From positions 62,001 to 126,000 of the forward strand of contig JABXIS010000011.1 in NCBI GenBank assembly GCA_013372975.1: a stretch of 64,000 bases of DNA. The letters run 5' to 3'. Numbering within the stretch: position 1 is the stretch's first letter; each line of letters opens with the position of its first letter. Of the stretch, positions 1 through 9,442 are shown piece after piece. Source of the stretch: Alphaproteobacteria bacterium. GTDB lineage: Bacteria > Pseudomonadota > Alphaproteobacteria > Sphingomonadales > Kordiimonadaceae. Made by a program: the position numbers and the translations under genes. Under the pieces are notes generated by a model. That model did no database searches. It saw nothing but the letters and a program-made list of their open reading frames with translations, and had not been told where the DNA came from.

Positions 1-2
1 AT

Positions 3-53
3 TACCAGAGCACGCTCAACTTTCTGGATGCCCACATTGGAAGGAAGCGCTGA
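3..53 (+). CDS. possible C-terminal tail of a truncated gene
   Basis: The frame open at the window edge reads YQSTLNFLDAHIGRKR and stops at TGA 51-53. It resembles the amphipathic basic end of a protein, but 17 codons are too few to identify anything. The start lies outside the window. It could equally be non-coding sequence upstream of the next gene. Confidence 0.2.
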   Translation, partial: YQSTLNFLDAHIGRKR

Positions 54-163
54 CAATGCTGCCGCCGTTAACCACTGGTTGGTATTTCGCCCCTACAGTG
101 AAGACAAGGATTGCGGAGATTATAGTGCTGGTATCACCTGTTTGGCGGTATGTTTTGGCCGGA

Positions 164-979
164 ATGAAGCGTGGCGTGGCGGGGGGCATTTGCCTGCTGT
201 CGGGCCTTTGCGTTGGCGCTTTGTTGGGTGGTGCCATGCCAACCCAGGCACAGGCAGACGACAAGCCTGTCACGGTGATCATGCCACTTTGGGGCCCGAC
301 AATAGAAGAAGATGGTACCGGCATGTTTGTTGACCTGTTTCGCTTTGCCATGCAGGGCAGGGAAGCAGATTATCAAATTCGGTTTGTCAGTTACGATGAT
401 GCGCTGCAGCAGCTACTTTATGGCGATGCTGAGTGTGCCTATCCGATCAACAAACCCGCCGTGCTGGTGTCCTACCAGCACACAGACGGGGCGAAACTGC
501 TGGAAACCCGCCCTGTCCTTATCTCAAAGTCATATGTTTTCAGCCGCCCTGGCGAGCATCCCATTAGCTCTATGGAGGGCATAAAGGGCAAGCTTCTGAT
601 CCAGATCAGGGGTGAAAACTATAACCATAATTTCCGGACCTCTCAGGCGCGTTTCTGGAATGTGGATAGCGAACTGGACAAGGTGAAAGTACTGCTGGAA
701 GGCCGCGGAGACGGCATGTTGGGCAGCCTGCCCGATATTTATTTTTCCTTTCGCCAGTTGAATGTGGAAATTCCGCCATACGATCCGGACTTCCCGCTTC
801 TGGAATATAAAAACGCCATGGTGTGCCAGGCGTCACCCCAAACAGATGAACTTGTCACATATTTCACGGACCGGGTGAATCAGACCCTGGCTGACGGGAG
901 CCTTCGGGCCGAGACTGTCAGGCTTGGAGTGCCCGAACTGATTGTTGACGCATTCCTACCCTTGCGCTCCTTGCGTTAA
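164..979 (+). CDS. orphan periplasmic solute-binding protein (SBP_bac_3-like), DGTG subfamily
   Basis: A 271-residue secreted protein. I chose the ATG at 164 because it gives a clean signal peptide (MKRG, then a hydrophobic stretch, cleaved near AQA-DD at about residue 31). The mature part looks like a type 2 periplasmic binding protein, with a WGPTIEEDGTGMF motif near the N-terminus, a central Cys (AECAYP) and a late Cys (MVCQA). The same motif and Cys pair recur in the genes at 53750 and 54726, so the three form a subfamily. No permease or ATPase is adjacent. The ligand is unknown. The Shine-Dalgarno sequence is weak. Confidence 0.75.
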   Translation: MKRGVAGGICLLSGLCVGALLGGAMPTQAQADDKPVTVIMPLWGPTIEEDGTGMFVDLFRFAMQGREADYQIRFVSYDDALQQLLYGDAECAYPINKPAVLVSYQHTDGAKLLETRPVLISKSYVFSRPGEHPISSMEGIKGKLLIQIRGENYNHNFRTSQARFWNVDSELDKVKVLLEGRGDGMLGSLPDIYFSFRQLNVEIPPYDPDFPLLEYKNAMVCQASPQTDELVTYFTDRVNQTLADGSLRAETVRLGVPELIVDAFLPLRSLR

Positions 980-1167
980 GCTTGTTCCAATCCCTGATCT
1001 ATCGTTAGAAAATTGGCTTATTTGAGCCGATTTTGCTTCCAGCACACTGCTATTTGTGGTTTGTAGAGGCGGATGCTTTCCAGCAAGAGAAAGCCAAAGA
1101 AAAATATTGGGGAGTGGCCGCACATAAAAAAATCAGCGGCCCACGAGAAAATATAAAAGGGGTAGAG

Positions 1168-2715
1168 ATGTCTGACGACACTATTGTATCGACCGAAGGG
1201 TCGCAGCAGAGGGAGCTTATGGGCCACCCGATTGGCCTTTCCATCTGTTTTCTAACCGAGATGTGGGAGCGCTTTTCCTATTATGGCATGCGCACTATTC
1301 TCGTTCTGTATCTGGTAAAATATCACCTGTTCAGCGCCGAAAAGGCGAGCATGATCTATGGTGCTTATGCTGGCCTCGTGTATATGATGCCAATTATCGG
1401 CGGCTATATGGCTGACCGCTATCTCGGTAGCCGGAAGGCTGTAACATTTGGTGCACTCCTTCTTGTGGCAGGGCACGGGTTGATGGGCTTCCATGGTCCG
1501 GCAGCATTTATGGATGGCGACACGGTTGTTCGTGATCCATTCTATATGAACCTCTTCTTTTTCTCTCTCGCGTTGATTATCAGTGGCGTTGGCTTCCTGA
1601 AGGCTAACATTTCCACTATCGTTGGTGCGCTCTATGGCCCGAATGATCCTCGCCGTGATGGTGGTTTCTCCATCTTCTATATGGGCATCAACCTGGGTTC
1701 TTTGTTCTCAACGGCGCTTGTCGGCTATGTGGGCGAAACCTACGGATGGAACTACGGGTTTGGTCTGGCTGGGATCGGCATGTTGTTTGGTCTGTTGGTC
1801 TTCCTTTGGGGCCAGAAGCTTCTGGATGGTCGCGCCGAGCCACCCAATCCTGCGGAATTGAAAGAAGTAGCCTTCGCCGGCGTCAACAAGGAAACTATGA
1901 TCTATCTTGGTGGTATCTTGATGGTGATCGTAAGCTGGCTTCTGATGCAGTATCAGAATTTTGTTGGTCAGCTGCTTGGTGTGTCAGGGTTTGTGATGAT
2001 TGCCCTTATCCTGATCTACGCCTTTAAGAACTGTACTAAAGTCGAGCGCGATCGCCTGATGGTTGCCTGTTTTCTGATCGCCATTCAATCAGTATTTTGG
2101 GCGCTTTTTGAGCAGCAGGCAGCCAGCTTGACCTTGCTTGCGGACCAGCAGTTTAACCTGAATGTTCTGGGTATGAATGTTCTGGCATCCCAGGTTCAGC
2201 TTTTGAACGCCTTGTTCATTGTTCTGCTGGCACCTGTTATGGCTTGGCTCTGGGTTGCCCTTGCCAACAAGCATATTGAACCGTCCACACCTGCCAAATT
2301 TGGCATTGCCATGCTGCTTATTGGCCTTGGTTATGTGGTGTTCGCCTGGGGTATGGGTTTGGATGCAAGCACCAACAAGAACTTCCTTTGGTTGGTGTTC
2401 ATCTATCTGTCCCTGACGTTGGCAGAGCTGTGCCTGAGCCCCGTTGGCCTTTCGATGGTAACCAAGCTGAGTGTATCCAAGATTGTTGGTATGCTGATGG
2501 GGACCTGGTTCCTCTTCACGGCGCTTGGCAACTATGTTGCGGGCTGGATCTCAAGCCTGACAGGAAGTGGCGGTCATGGTACGGACTCTGGTACGCTTGA
2601 TATCATCGCCACCATGGATGTTTATACGACCATTGGTTACTTGAGTGTTGGTGTTGGCGTATTTATCCTCGTGCTTACGCCTCTGCTGCGTAAAGGCATG
2701 CACGGCGTTCACTAA
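1168..2715 (+). CDS. POT/PTR family peptide MFS transporter
   Basis: A 515-residue proton-coupled di/tripeptide importer of the inner membrane with about 12-14 hydrophobic segments. The family signature ExxERFSYYG is present (E31, E34, R35), followed by the typical GGYMADRYLGSRK loop. The ATG at 1168 is preceded by a purine-rich AAAAGGGG. An upstream in-frame extension to 1033 has no ribosome-binding site and is hydrophilic, so it was discarded. The gene is monocistronic and ends in a strong hairpin terminator. Peptide uptake fits the S9 peptidase and amidohydrolases nearby. Confidence 0.93.
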   Translation: MSDDTIVSTEGSQQRELMGHPIGLSICFLTEMWERFSYYGMRTILVLYLVKYHLFSAEKASMIYGAYAGLVYMMPIIGGYMADRYLGSRKAVTFGALLLVAGHGLMGFHGPAAFMDGDTVVRDPFYMNLFFFSLALIISGVGFLKANISTIVGALYGPNDPRRDGGFSIFYMGINLGSLFSTALVGYVGETYGWNYGFGLAGIGMLFGLLVFLWGQKLLDGRAEPPNPAELKEVAFAGVNKETMIYLGGILMVIVSWLLMQYQNFVGQLLGVSGFVMIALILIYAFKNCTKVERDRLMVACFLIAIQSVFWALFEQQAASLTLLADQQFNLNVLGMNVLASQVQLLNALFIVLLAPVMAWLWVALANKHIEPSTPAKFGIAMLLIGLGYVVFAWGMGLDASTNKNFLWLVFIYLSLTLAELCLSPVGLSMVTKLSVSKIVGMLMGTWFLFTALGNYVAGWISSLTGSGGHGTDSGTLDIIATMDVYTTIGYLSVGVGVFILVLTPLLRKGMHGVH

Positions 2716-2740
2716 CGCCTGCCATAAAACAAATGAAATT

Positions 2741-2770
2741 GGCCCGGGCATATGTCCGGGCCTTTTCTTT
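2741..2770 (+). terminator. rho-independent terminator of the POT gene
   Basis: GGCCCGG and CCGGGCC arms are separated by 8 nt and followed by a T-rich tract, 26 bases after the transporter stop codon. Confidence 0.85.
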
Positions 2771-2829
2771 TATCGGAAGTGCCGCTACATGTGGGCAACC
2801 AAAGCCGCAGGCCTGAAAAGGACAGATGT

Positions 2830-3576
2830 ATGAAGTATCCCACCCTATTTGTAGGCACCTACCACAAGACAGGTACTGTCTGGATCAAGAAGGTGATGGG
2901 CACGGCTGCAAAAAAGCTGGACATTCCTTTTCATGAAAACCTGCTGCGCGAAACCGGCGCAGGGGACAGTGTCGAGCCCGGCATTCATTTTGATGATCAC
3001 TGCTATTTTTCGGCGGATATTCCGGTTGAAAAAATTATCGGCTTTCGCATGATCCGTGATCCGCGCGATGTGGTTATTTCCGGGGCTCATTATCACCAAA
3101 AGGCGCGCGAACCTTGGCTTCACGTCGAGCAAGAAAGCTTGGGCGGAAAAAGCTATCAGCAGGCGATCAATGCGCTTGATACAATTCAGGATGTGTACCG
3201 GTTTGAAATGGACCATGCAGCAGGTCATACCAACAGAAGCATGGCATCACCCAATGCATTTGCCGCCGCACTTGCAGAGGTTCGGTACGAAACCCTGATG
3301 CAGGACGCAGACTTTTCCGCCTTCCGCGGGCTCATGAAATCGCTTGGCCTGACCTGGCGAGAGCAACGGTCAGCCGTCAAGGCATTCAAAAAGCACTCAT
3401 TGGTGGGGGACGCCAAAAGCACCGGAAGCCACGGCACGTCGAAGGGTGCGCTTCAGCGCTGGCGAACAGCCTTTGACCGGGAAACTGCTGAGAAGTTTGC
3501 AGAGCACTATGGCGAGGCCTTGGTCGTGCTTGGCTATGAAGAAAACCAGGATTGGGTCAAGGATTGCGCCGGGTAA
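2830..3576 (+). CDS. sulfotransferase domain protein
   Basis: A 248-residue cytosolic protein of the P-loop-like sulfotransferase family, which transfers sulfate from PAPS to an acceptor hydroxyl or amine. The 5'-phosphosulfate-binding loop is visible as HKTGTVW (K13 to W18) and the 3'-phosphate-binding element as RDPRDVVIS (R76 and S84). I use the ATG at 2830, where MKYPTLFVGTYHKTGT begins at the usual place; the upstream extension overlaps the terminator of the previous gene. No sulfate activation genes are nearby, so PAPS must come from elsewhere. The acceptor is unknown. Confidence 0.85.
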   Translation: MKYPTLFVGTYHKTGTVWIKKVMGTAAKKLDIPFHENLLRETGAGDSVEPGIHFDDHCYFSADIPVEKIIGFRMIRDPRDVVISGAHYHQKAREPWLHVEQESLGGKSYQQAINALDTIQDVYRFEMDHAAGHTNRSMASPNAFAAALAEVRYETLMQDADFSAFRGLMKSLGLTWREQRSAVKAFKKHSLVGDAKSTGSHGTSKGALQRWRTAFDRETAEKFAEHYGEALVVLGYEENQDWVKDCAG

Positions 3577-3662
3577 GGTGCACTTTGGGTTAACTCTCCT
3601 TTCATAACAGTTTGCTACGGTCAGGGCGGGGTTGAGTGATGCCGCCAGAGAAGGGGTGGATT

Positions 3663-4460
3663 ATGCGCTTGCCCATGCTGACAGCCGTCATTTTCTTTGC
3701 GGTGGTTTGTGCCGGAGTATCCGCCCGCGGCGAAGACACAACGCGTGCGGCGCTCTCCGAATTCACCTTTTTCACTGAAAATTACCCACCCCTCAATTAC
3801 GAAGAAAATGCAGAGCTCAAGGGGCTCTCTGTTGATCTGTTGCTGGAGATGCTGGCGCGCTCCAATGTGCCTGTTTCCCCGACAACCATCGTGGTGGTGC
3901 CGTGGGCGCGTGGCTATCAGGAAACACAGAACAGGCCGGGCACAGTGTTGTTCTCAACAGTGCGCACACCAGCCCGCGAAAAACTGTTCAAATGGGTTGG
4001 ACCCATTGGTCGTTCCAATATCGTGCTGGTGAGCCGCCTGTCTTCCAACATCACGATCCGGGGGGCTGAAGACTTCCCCCGTTTCACCTATGCGGTGGTC
4101 CAGCATGACCGAGGTGAGCAGGCTCTTTTTGAAGCCGGCCTTGGCCGCAGTTCCATGGTGCATACCAATTCTTCAATGTTTGCAGCGCACCTTCTGGCGC
4201 GTGGACGTGTTGATCTCTGGGCATACGAGAAAATTGTCTACCTGTGGGCGCTTGGCAAGCTTGGTTACAATACCGCCGATTTTGAGGTGGTTCATGCCTT
4301 TGAAGATGCGCACTATTATTTTGCCTTCAACCCGCAAACTGACGACGCCATTATTTCCCTGATGCAGGCTGCACTGGAAGGCATTCGTGCTGATGGCACC
4401 CTGGCTGCGATCACAAGGCAGCATTTGCCTGAAATGGCAGATGATTTCCTGCCGGAATAG
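3663..4460 (+). CDS. orphan periplasmic solute-binding protein (SBP_bac_3)
   Basis: A 265-residue protein with a signal peptide (MRLPM, hydrophobic core, cleavage near SARGED). The first domain has the classic amino-acid-binding start FFTENYPPLNYEEN followed by LKGLSVDLLLEML. The ATG at 3663 is preceded by AGAAGGGGTGG. It converges on the next SBP gene, with 11 bp between the stop codons that include a perfect palindrome (AGCCCAATTGGGCT) which could act in both directions. No transport partners are present. Confidence 0.82.
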   Translation: MRLPMLTAVIFFAVVCAGVSARGEDTTRAALSEFTFFTENYPPLNYEENAELKGLSVDLLLEMLARSNVPVSPTTIVVVPWARGYQETQNRPGTVLFSTVRTPAREKLFKWVGPIGRSNIVLVSRLSSNITIRGAEDFPRFTYAVVQHDRGEQALFEAGLGRSSMVHTNSSMFAAHLLARGRVDLWAYEKIVYLWALGKLGYNTADFEVVHAFEDAHYYFAFNPQTDDAIISLMQAALEGIRADGTLAAITRQHLPEMADDFLPE

Positions 4461-4471
4461 CCCAATTGGGC

Positions 4472-5287
4472 TTACTGCATCGGCATGAAGGTGAGCTGCT
4501 CGGGCGGCACATATTTATGCAGGATTTTGGCATAATCCTCAGTACGCTGGAAAGCTGCGATCGACTCGTTAATCGCGTCCACCGTTGCTTCAGAGACAGT
4601 CAGTTTGCTCAGAATGAAGTGGATATAATCGTCGTTCAGGGCTGTGGGATGAATGCCGATCTGGTCCATGGCATCCATGGTCTTCAGGATATGGACACCA
4701 TTGAACAGGTCATTGAAAACAACATCTACCCTGTCTTTCAGAAGCCAGTGAAACAGCACTTCATATTCCGGGGTTTGGAGCACTTTTTTACGGAGGGCCG
4801 GATCAGCCTTGTAAAGTGCAGAAAATTCATCCCCGTACCAGCTGCCCAACAGCACCCCAATGCGGTGTTCACCTGTTACCACGTCGGCCAGCGACATGAT
4901 ATTGTCAGAGCCCAGATCAGGCTTGCGCATGAACATCACCATGGTTTCGCGGCGGTACGGCCTTGAGAACCAGGCATATTGCTCACGTTCTGCCAGCCGT
5001 GAGGCGCCAAGGGACGCATCCACGGTGCCGAACTTAATGGCCAGCAACGTTCGTTTCCAGGTCATCAGCTTGAGGTCAAAATCGCAACCTGCGGCACCGA
5101 AGGTTGCGCGTAATAATTCCACATCCAAACCGGTGGGTTCACCGTCTTCGCCGCGATAGTGATACGGCTTCCAATCAAAGAAGGCGATGGCCAGTTTTTT
5201 TGGGCAGGCAGCGCTTTCGGCTGCAGCAGGCAAGGATAGGAAGATGAGGCTACTCACAACAAGGAAGAGGGCTTTTCGCGTATTCAT
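4472..5287 (-). CDS. orphan periplasmic solute-binding protein (SBP_bac_3)
   Basis: A 271-residue secreted protein. I prefer the ATG at 5287 (MNTRKALFL) because GGGGA lies 7 nt upstream, rather than the ATG two codons earlier. The signal peptide ends near AAAESA. The mature N-terminus CPKKLAIAFFDWKPYHY, with GLDVELLRATFGAAGC, is the amino-acid-binding fold with a probable disulfide; it is closely paralogous to the next gene (CDREITFGVIHWPPY, then GLDIELVKAIFDTAGC). The two are adjacent on the same strand and look like a tandem duplication. Confidence 0.82.
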   Translation of the reverse strand: MNTRKALFLVVSSLIFLSLPAAAESAACPKKLAIAFFDWKPYHYRGEDGEPTGLDVELLRATFGAAGCDFDLKLMTWKRTLLAIKFGTVDASLGASRLAEREQYAWFSRPYRRETMVMFMRKPDLGSDNIMSLADVVTGEHRIGVLLGSWYGDEFSALYKADPALRKKVLQTPEYEVLFHWLLKDRVDVVFNDLFNGVHILKTMDAMDQIGIHPTALNDDYIHFILSKLTVSEATVDAINESIAAFQRTEDYAKILHKYVPPEQLTFMPMQ

Positions 5288-5341
5288 GATCATTCCCCGT
5301 GTAAGGAAACACTATAGCATAAAATGGCCCCCGATTGGTGA

Positions 5342-6235
5342 TTAATTGCGTGCTGCTGCAGCCTCCTGCAAGGGCAAGGCGCCCGTCAGGTAACGGTGCA
5401 ACAGGGCGTTGTAGGCCGGTGATGCCCGAAATTTCGTGATTGCCAGGTTCAGCTGGCCAACATCCTCTACGGACACGGTTTTTCGGCTGAAGAAAAAGTA
5501 GATCTCATTTTCGTGGACAAAGAAGGGAAGAAGCGCGATTTCGGATTCTTTCATAAGTTGTCTGGCCACATAATGCCCGCCTGCCACATCATTGATGGCA
5601 ATGTCCACAAGCCCGGCCTCAAGCGCCTTAAACAGGGTTTCAAAATCTTTGAAGTTGGTTAGCCGCGACCGAAAGGCCATATTCTCTTTCATTGCGGCTT
5701 CAAAAGCTTGGCCATACCAACCACCCAGCACCACGCCTACTTTCAGGTCAGACGCAACAAGTGCTGAAAAGCTGGCAGGCTTCGGGCCCTTTCGTCCTCG
5801 GAGGGTGAAGGCACCGATGGCTTCAGTGCGAACCGGCACGGAATAATGGCCATATCTGGCGCGGTCTTCGGTATGGGAGATCAGCGGTGACCCGTCAAGG
5901 CGGCCGTCTTCAATGTCTCGCAACGTGCGTTTGAAGGGTACCTTCATAAAACGGTAGCGGCACCCTGCGGTGTCGAATATCGCCTTCACAAGTTCGATGT
6001 CCAGCCCGCTTGGCAGGCCTTCGGTTTGCCAGTTAATATAGGGAGGCCAATGGATCACACCAAAAGTGATTTCCCTGTCGCAGCGATTTTCCTGAGCATG
6101 TGAGGGAAGGGCCAAAAAGGCGGCAATCAAAAGTGGCGCAAGTAACAGCCAGGCATTCCGCACGCCTGACCATATTGACCAGGACGCAGCAGCGCCATGA
6201 TTGGGGCGAATATGTTTTTCAGCATATTTCAACAC
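5342..6235 (-). CDS. orphan periplasmic solute-binding protein (SBP_bac_3)
   Basis: Up to 297 residues, a paralogue of the gene downstream of it. The start is uncertain: the GTG at 6235 has no Shine-Dalgarno sequence, whereas an internal GTG at 6163 gives a textbook signal peptide (RNAWLLLAPLLIAAFLALPSHA). The mature part begins with a conserved Cys and a binding-protein strand (FGVIHWPPYINW), followed by GLDIELVKAIFDTAGC. About 55 bp separate it from its neighbour, so the two probably share a transcript. No permease is present. Confidence 0.8.
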   Translation of the reverse strand: MLKYAEKHIRPNHGAAASWSIWSGVRNAWLLLAPLLIAAFLALPSHAQENRCDREITFGVIHWPPYINWQTEGLPSGLDIELVKAIFDTAGCRYRFMKVPFKRTLRDIEDGRLDGSPLISHTEDRARYGHYSVPVRTEAIGAFTLRGRKGPKPASFSALVASDLKVGVVLGGWYGQAFEAAMKENMAFRSRLTNFKDFETLFKALEAGLVDIAINDVAGGHYVARQLMKESEIALLPFFVHENEIYFFFSRKTVSVEDVGQLNLAITKFRASPAYNALLHRYLTGALPLQEAAAARN

Positions 6236-6278
6236 AGGAGAAGTGTGCGAAAAATTGATTAAGGAGTGGTTAGGGCGA

Positions 6279-7016
6279 TTATCCTCTCAGGGCTTGTTCA
6301 GCGACCTGCCCCCATTTTTTTTCGGTTTTCCGATAGTGACGGGTGCCTCTGTTCATCCGGGCAACCACTTCCTGAAATACCTGGGAGGATTCTTCCAGTC
6401 TGTTTGCTTCCTGTAAGAGTAAGCCCAAGCGAACGCGGGCTTCTTCGCCGGTGGAATATCCCACCAGCGCCAGATAAGAGTCGATTGCAGCATCAATCTG
6501 GCCAGATTCCGCTAATCCCCGGGAATAGAGCAGGTGGCCTTCCTGGCTGTGGAAATCCTTGTTTTTTTCCTGCAACAGATCCAGCAGTTGAACGGTCTGT
6601 GTCGGCTGGCCAAGTTCCAGCTTTATGCGGGCAAGGCGCATTAGAATATGAGGATCATGCCTGTGGGCTCCCATCAGCGCAGATTGCACATGCGGTTCCG
6701 CCTCTTCCCACTTTTCAAGTGTCATCAGGGCATCGGCAAGCCTAAGCCTGTTTTCCGTGCTTTCCACCATGTCAAAGGCCTGATGCGCCTCACGCAGCTC
6801 ACGTTGAGGGTCCAGAATTTTGACAGCTCCCTTCTTTAGGTTGCCTGCTGTTCTGCTATTGCCCGCGTCCGGCAGGACCTGCGTGATTATGTAGACTGCT
6901 GAACCAATGCCGGGTGCAATAATGATTATGAAAAGCCAATATTTGTCTCGGCCAGTGGAGACCACATGGTATGCACAATATAACTGCACAAGCAGGCTTA
7001 AAATAAAAAGTGGCAT
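6279..7016 (-). CDS. membrane-anchored TPR protein
   Basis: A 245-residue protein. Residues 1-48 hold two hydrophobic segments separated by a GRDKYW turn, as in PLD-nuclease-N-terminus-like anchors. From about residue 85 the sequence is alpha-helical with tetratricopeptide-like repeats (AEPHVQSALMG, LMRLARIKLELGQ, LYSRGLAESGQIDAAIDSYLAL, ARVRLGLLLQEANRLEES). TPRs mediate protein contacts, so this is likely a scaffold at the inner membrane facing the cytoplasm. The partner is unknown. It lies 43 bp beyond the start of the SBP gene but is a separate minus-strand unit. Confidence 0.8.
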   Translation of the reverse strand: MPLFILSLLVQLYCAYHVVSTGRDKYWLFIIIIAPGIGSAVYIITQVLPDAGNSRTAGNLKKGAVKILDPQRELREAHQAFDMVESTENRLRLADALMTLEKWEEAEPHVQSALMGAHRHDPHILMRLARIKLELGQPTQTVQLLDLLQEKNKDFHSQEGHLLYSRGLAESGQIDAAIDSYLALVGYSTGEEARVRLGLLLQEANRLEESSQVFQEVVARMNRGTRHYRKTEKKWGQVAEQALRG

Positions 7017-7100
7017 GAAATCCCCCGATCTGCATTTGATCAGAAAGTAAATCGGGGGAGGAGTGGTGACAAGCTCTAAGTGTAAATCAGCCCCAAACTG

Positions 7101-7796
7101 CTATGGAAGTAGCAGAATACGGTCGTATTTATAGACAAATATCTTGCCGCGATCGTTAATATCAATGCGCCAAAACAGCGTTTGATCCGCCGATGTGCGC
7201 CACTCCTTAAAGGTGAAGTCCATCGGGTGATCCCCGCTGTTGTCCTGCACAGTCAGATGCATGCCTACTGGCATTTTTGTGCGCACGTGATAGAAATATT
7301 TCAGCCTTGCCCCGGCATGGGTGGTGCCTTCCACCACAAAAACCTTTTCGCCAGCGAAGGTATCTTCATGCACATCCGGGTTGATAGCCTTGAATTCAAG
7401 TTCAGGTGTCAGAAGGCGCCTGTGAAACTGGTGCCCGCGTACAAACATGGCCATTGCGGGGGACAGATCTTTTCTTTCGGTCTTATCGCTTTCAAACCAG
7501 ATCGTGCCGTCGGTTTCACCATACGTGACGGTACCTTCGGGTGTGATCATCGTGAAAGTGGCATCACCCAGTTCGTCGCTGTTGAAGCGCCCGCTGACTA
7601 GGGCTTTGTAGGCGCGGTCATCTACTGTGACCTGTGCAGTCGCTTCCACAAGGCCGACCCCTTTTTCCGGATTGCCCAAGGCTTCGCGCGCCGCGTCAAA
7701 AAGCTGCTGTGGTGTGGGTTGGTCCATCGGCTGCGCATGTATCGCCAGAGGCAACATCGCCAGAAGGAAACCAAAAATGACAAGCCGCCTGAACAT
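7101..7796 (-). CDS. secreted LolA-like / DUF2092-type periplasmic protein
   Basis: A 231-residue protein with a signal peptide (MFRRLVIFGFLLAMLPLAIHA-QP). The body is rich in beta-strands of the type seen in LolA/LolB-like lipoprotein carriers and DUF2092 proteins (TFTMITPEGTVTYGETDGTIWFE, later LKYFYHVRTKMPVGMHLTVQD). I used the ATG at 7796; a longer frame to 7937 overlaps the divergent promoter region. It is transcribed divergently from the amidohydrolase operon. The exact function is not known; a hydrophobic-ligand carrier is a fold-based inference. Confidence 0.7.
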   Translation of the reverse strand: MFRRLVIFGFLLAMLPLAIHAQPMDQPTPQQLFDAAREALGNPEKGVGLVEATAQVTVDDRAYKALVSGRFNSDELGDATFTMITPEGTVTYGETDGTIWFESDKTERKDLSPAMAMFVRGHQFHRRLLTPELEFKAINPDVHEDTFAGEKVFVVEGTTHAGARLKYFYHVRTKMPVGMHLTVQDNSGDHPMDFTFKEWRTSADQTLFWRIDINDRGKIFVYKYDRILLLP

Positions 7797-8008
7797 ACCA
7801 AAATCCCCGAGTGGGTTAGAATCAGTGCCTATTATAGGCGGGAAAACCAAAATGGCTGCAAAAAGCCGAAACGGTTTATCGCTTGAAAGGCACGTTTCAT
7901 CGCAGCTTGGAAGAGGCCCCCCTGTTTTTGGTGACACCCAATCACCTGCTTGCTAGGCTCCGCCGACACAAGCCGCCCGGGGACAAGGTGGCAATAGGGA
8001 GAAACGCA

Positions 8009-9442
8009 ATGAAGACAGCACCTGTGCGGCCTGCGTGGCTGCGTTCTGGCCTTGCTGTTACCGCTGTGGGGCTGATGCTGGCAGCCTGCCAGCCAAGCGG
8101 TGAACAAGACGAATTCGTGGAAATTAATAAAGATCCGTTTCCTTCAAGCTATACGCCGCTTGCAAGTAAACCGACCCTGATCACCAATGTAACCATTCTT
8201 GACGGGAAGGGCGGTCGTGTGGATGGCGGCTCCATCCTGATGGAAGGTGGCAAGATCAAGGCTGTTGGTGCAGACGTGGCAGCACCTGAAGGCGCTGATG
8301 TGATCGATGGTGCAGGCCGCTGGGTAACCCCTGGTATTATCGATACCCACAGCCATTTGGGCGTTTATCCGAGCCCCGGCGTGGGCTCGCACTCTGATGG
8401 TAACGAGGTGGGTGATCCTGTAACCGCTGATGCGTGGGTGGAACACTCCAACTGGCCGCAGGATCCGGGTTATGTGCGCGCAGCAGCAGGCGGCATAACG
8501 GCACTTCAACTGCTGCCGGGATCGGCAAACCTTGTGGGTGGTCGCTCGGTCACGCTTAAAAACGTTCCGGGCCGTGTGGCACAGGATATGAAGTTTCCGG
8601 GTGCACCATACGGCATGAAAATGGCCTGCGGCGAAAACCCGAAACGTGTTTATGGCGCTGGTAAAAACAGCCCCGAGTTTCGCCCTCACACCCGCATGGG
8701 CAATGTGGCTGGCTACCGTCAGGCTTGGGCCGAGGCACAGGATTACCAGCGCGCCTGGGATAAATATAAGCGTGATTACAAAGCCGGCCTCGATGTGGTG
8801 CCGCCCCAGCGTGACCTGAATCTGGAAACACTGGCTGGTGTACTGAACGGTGAGATCCTAGTTCATATGCACTGCTACCGTGCGGACGACATGGGCACCA
8901 TGCTGGATGTGATGAAAGAGTTTGATTATAAAATCTCATCTTTCCATCATGCAGTTGAAAGCTACAAAATTGCAGACAAACTGGCAGATGCAGGCGTTTG
9001 CTCCAGCATGTGGGCCGATTGGTATGGCTTCAAGATGGAAGCCTATGACGGCATTCGCGAAAATATCCCGTTTGTGCACAAGGCCGGGGCTTGCGCGATC
9101 GTTCATTCCGATGACGACAAGGGCATCCAGCGGCTCAATCAGGAAGCTGCGAAGGCACTTGCCGATGGCCGCAAGGTAGGTGTTGATATTTCCAAGGCCG
9201 ATGCATGGCAGTGGCTGTCTCTCAATCCAGCGAAAGCGCTTGGTGTTGATAAAATGACAGGCACTTTGGAAGTGGGCAAGGATGCAGATGTTGTGCTGTG
9301 GTCAGGTGATCCGTTCAGCGTATACACCAAGGCGGATAAAACATTTGTCGACGGCGCAGTGGTCTTTGACCGCCTTGATCCAAGCAGCCAGCCGGTGATG
9401 GATTTCGAGCTTGGACAGCCAGGTGAAGGAGATGTGAAATGA
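8009..9442 (+). CDS. lipoprotein amidohydrolase (imidazolonepropionase-like)
   Basis: A 477-residue metal-dependent hydrolase of the amidohydrolase superfamily, exported as a lipoprotein: the signal peptide ends in the lipobox LAAC. The metal-binding motif HSH is present in WVTPGIIDTHSHLG, further ligands are visible in LVHMHCYRADD and SSFHHAVES, and the late Asp lies in IVHSDDDKG. The ATG at 8009 follows AGGGAGAAACG. The stop overlaps the start of the next gene (ATGA), so the two are translationally coupled. A peptide or imide substrate is likely, but the specificity cannot be read from sequence. Confidence 0.88.
   Translation: MKTAPVRPAWLRSGLAVTAVGLMLAACQPSGEQDEFVEINKDPFPSSYTPLASKPTLITNVTILDGKGGRVDGGSILMEGGKIKAVGADVAAPEGADVIDGAGRWVTPGIIDTHSHLGVYPSPGVGSHSDGNEVGDPVTADAWVEHSNWPQDPGYVRAAAGGITALQLLPGSANLVGGRSVTLKNVPGRVAQDMKFPGAPYGMKMACGENPKRVYGAGKNSPEFRPHTRMGNVAGYRQAWAEAQDYQRAWDKYKRDYKAGLDVVPPQRDLNLETLAGVLNGEILVHMHCYRADDMGTMLDVMKEFDYKISSFHHAVESYKIADKLADAGVCSSMWADWYGFKMEAYDGIRENIPFVHKAGACAIVHSDDDKGIQRLNQEAAKALADGRKVGVDISKADAWQWLSLNPAKALGVDKMTGTLEVGKDADVVLWSGDPFSVYTKADKTFVDGAVVFDRLDPSSQPVMDFELGQPGEGDVK

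Noticed and set aside
4458-4471. AGCCCAATTGGGCT palindrome as a bidirectional terminator
   Set aside because: There is no T-run on either side; it may simply be a chance palindrome between convergent stops.
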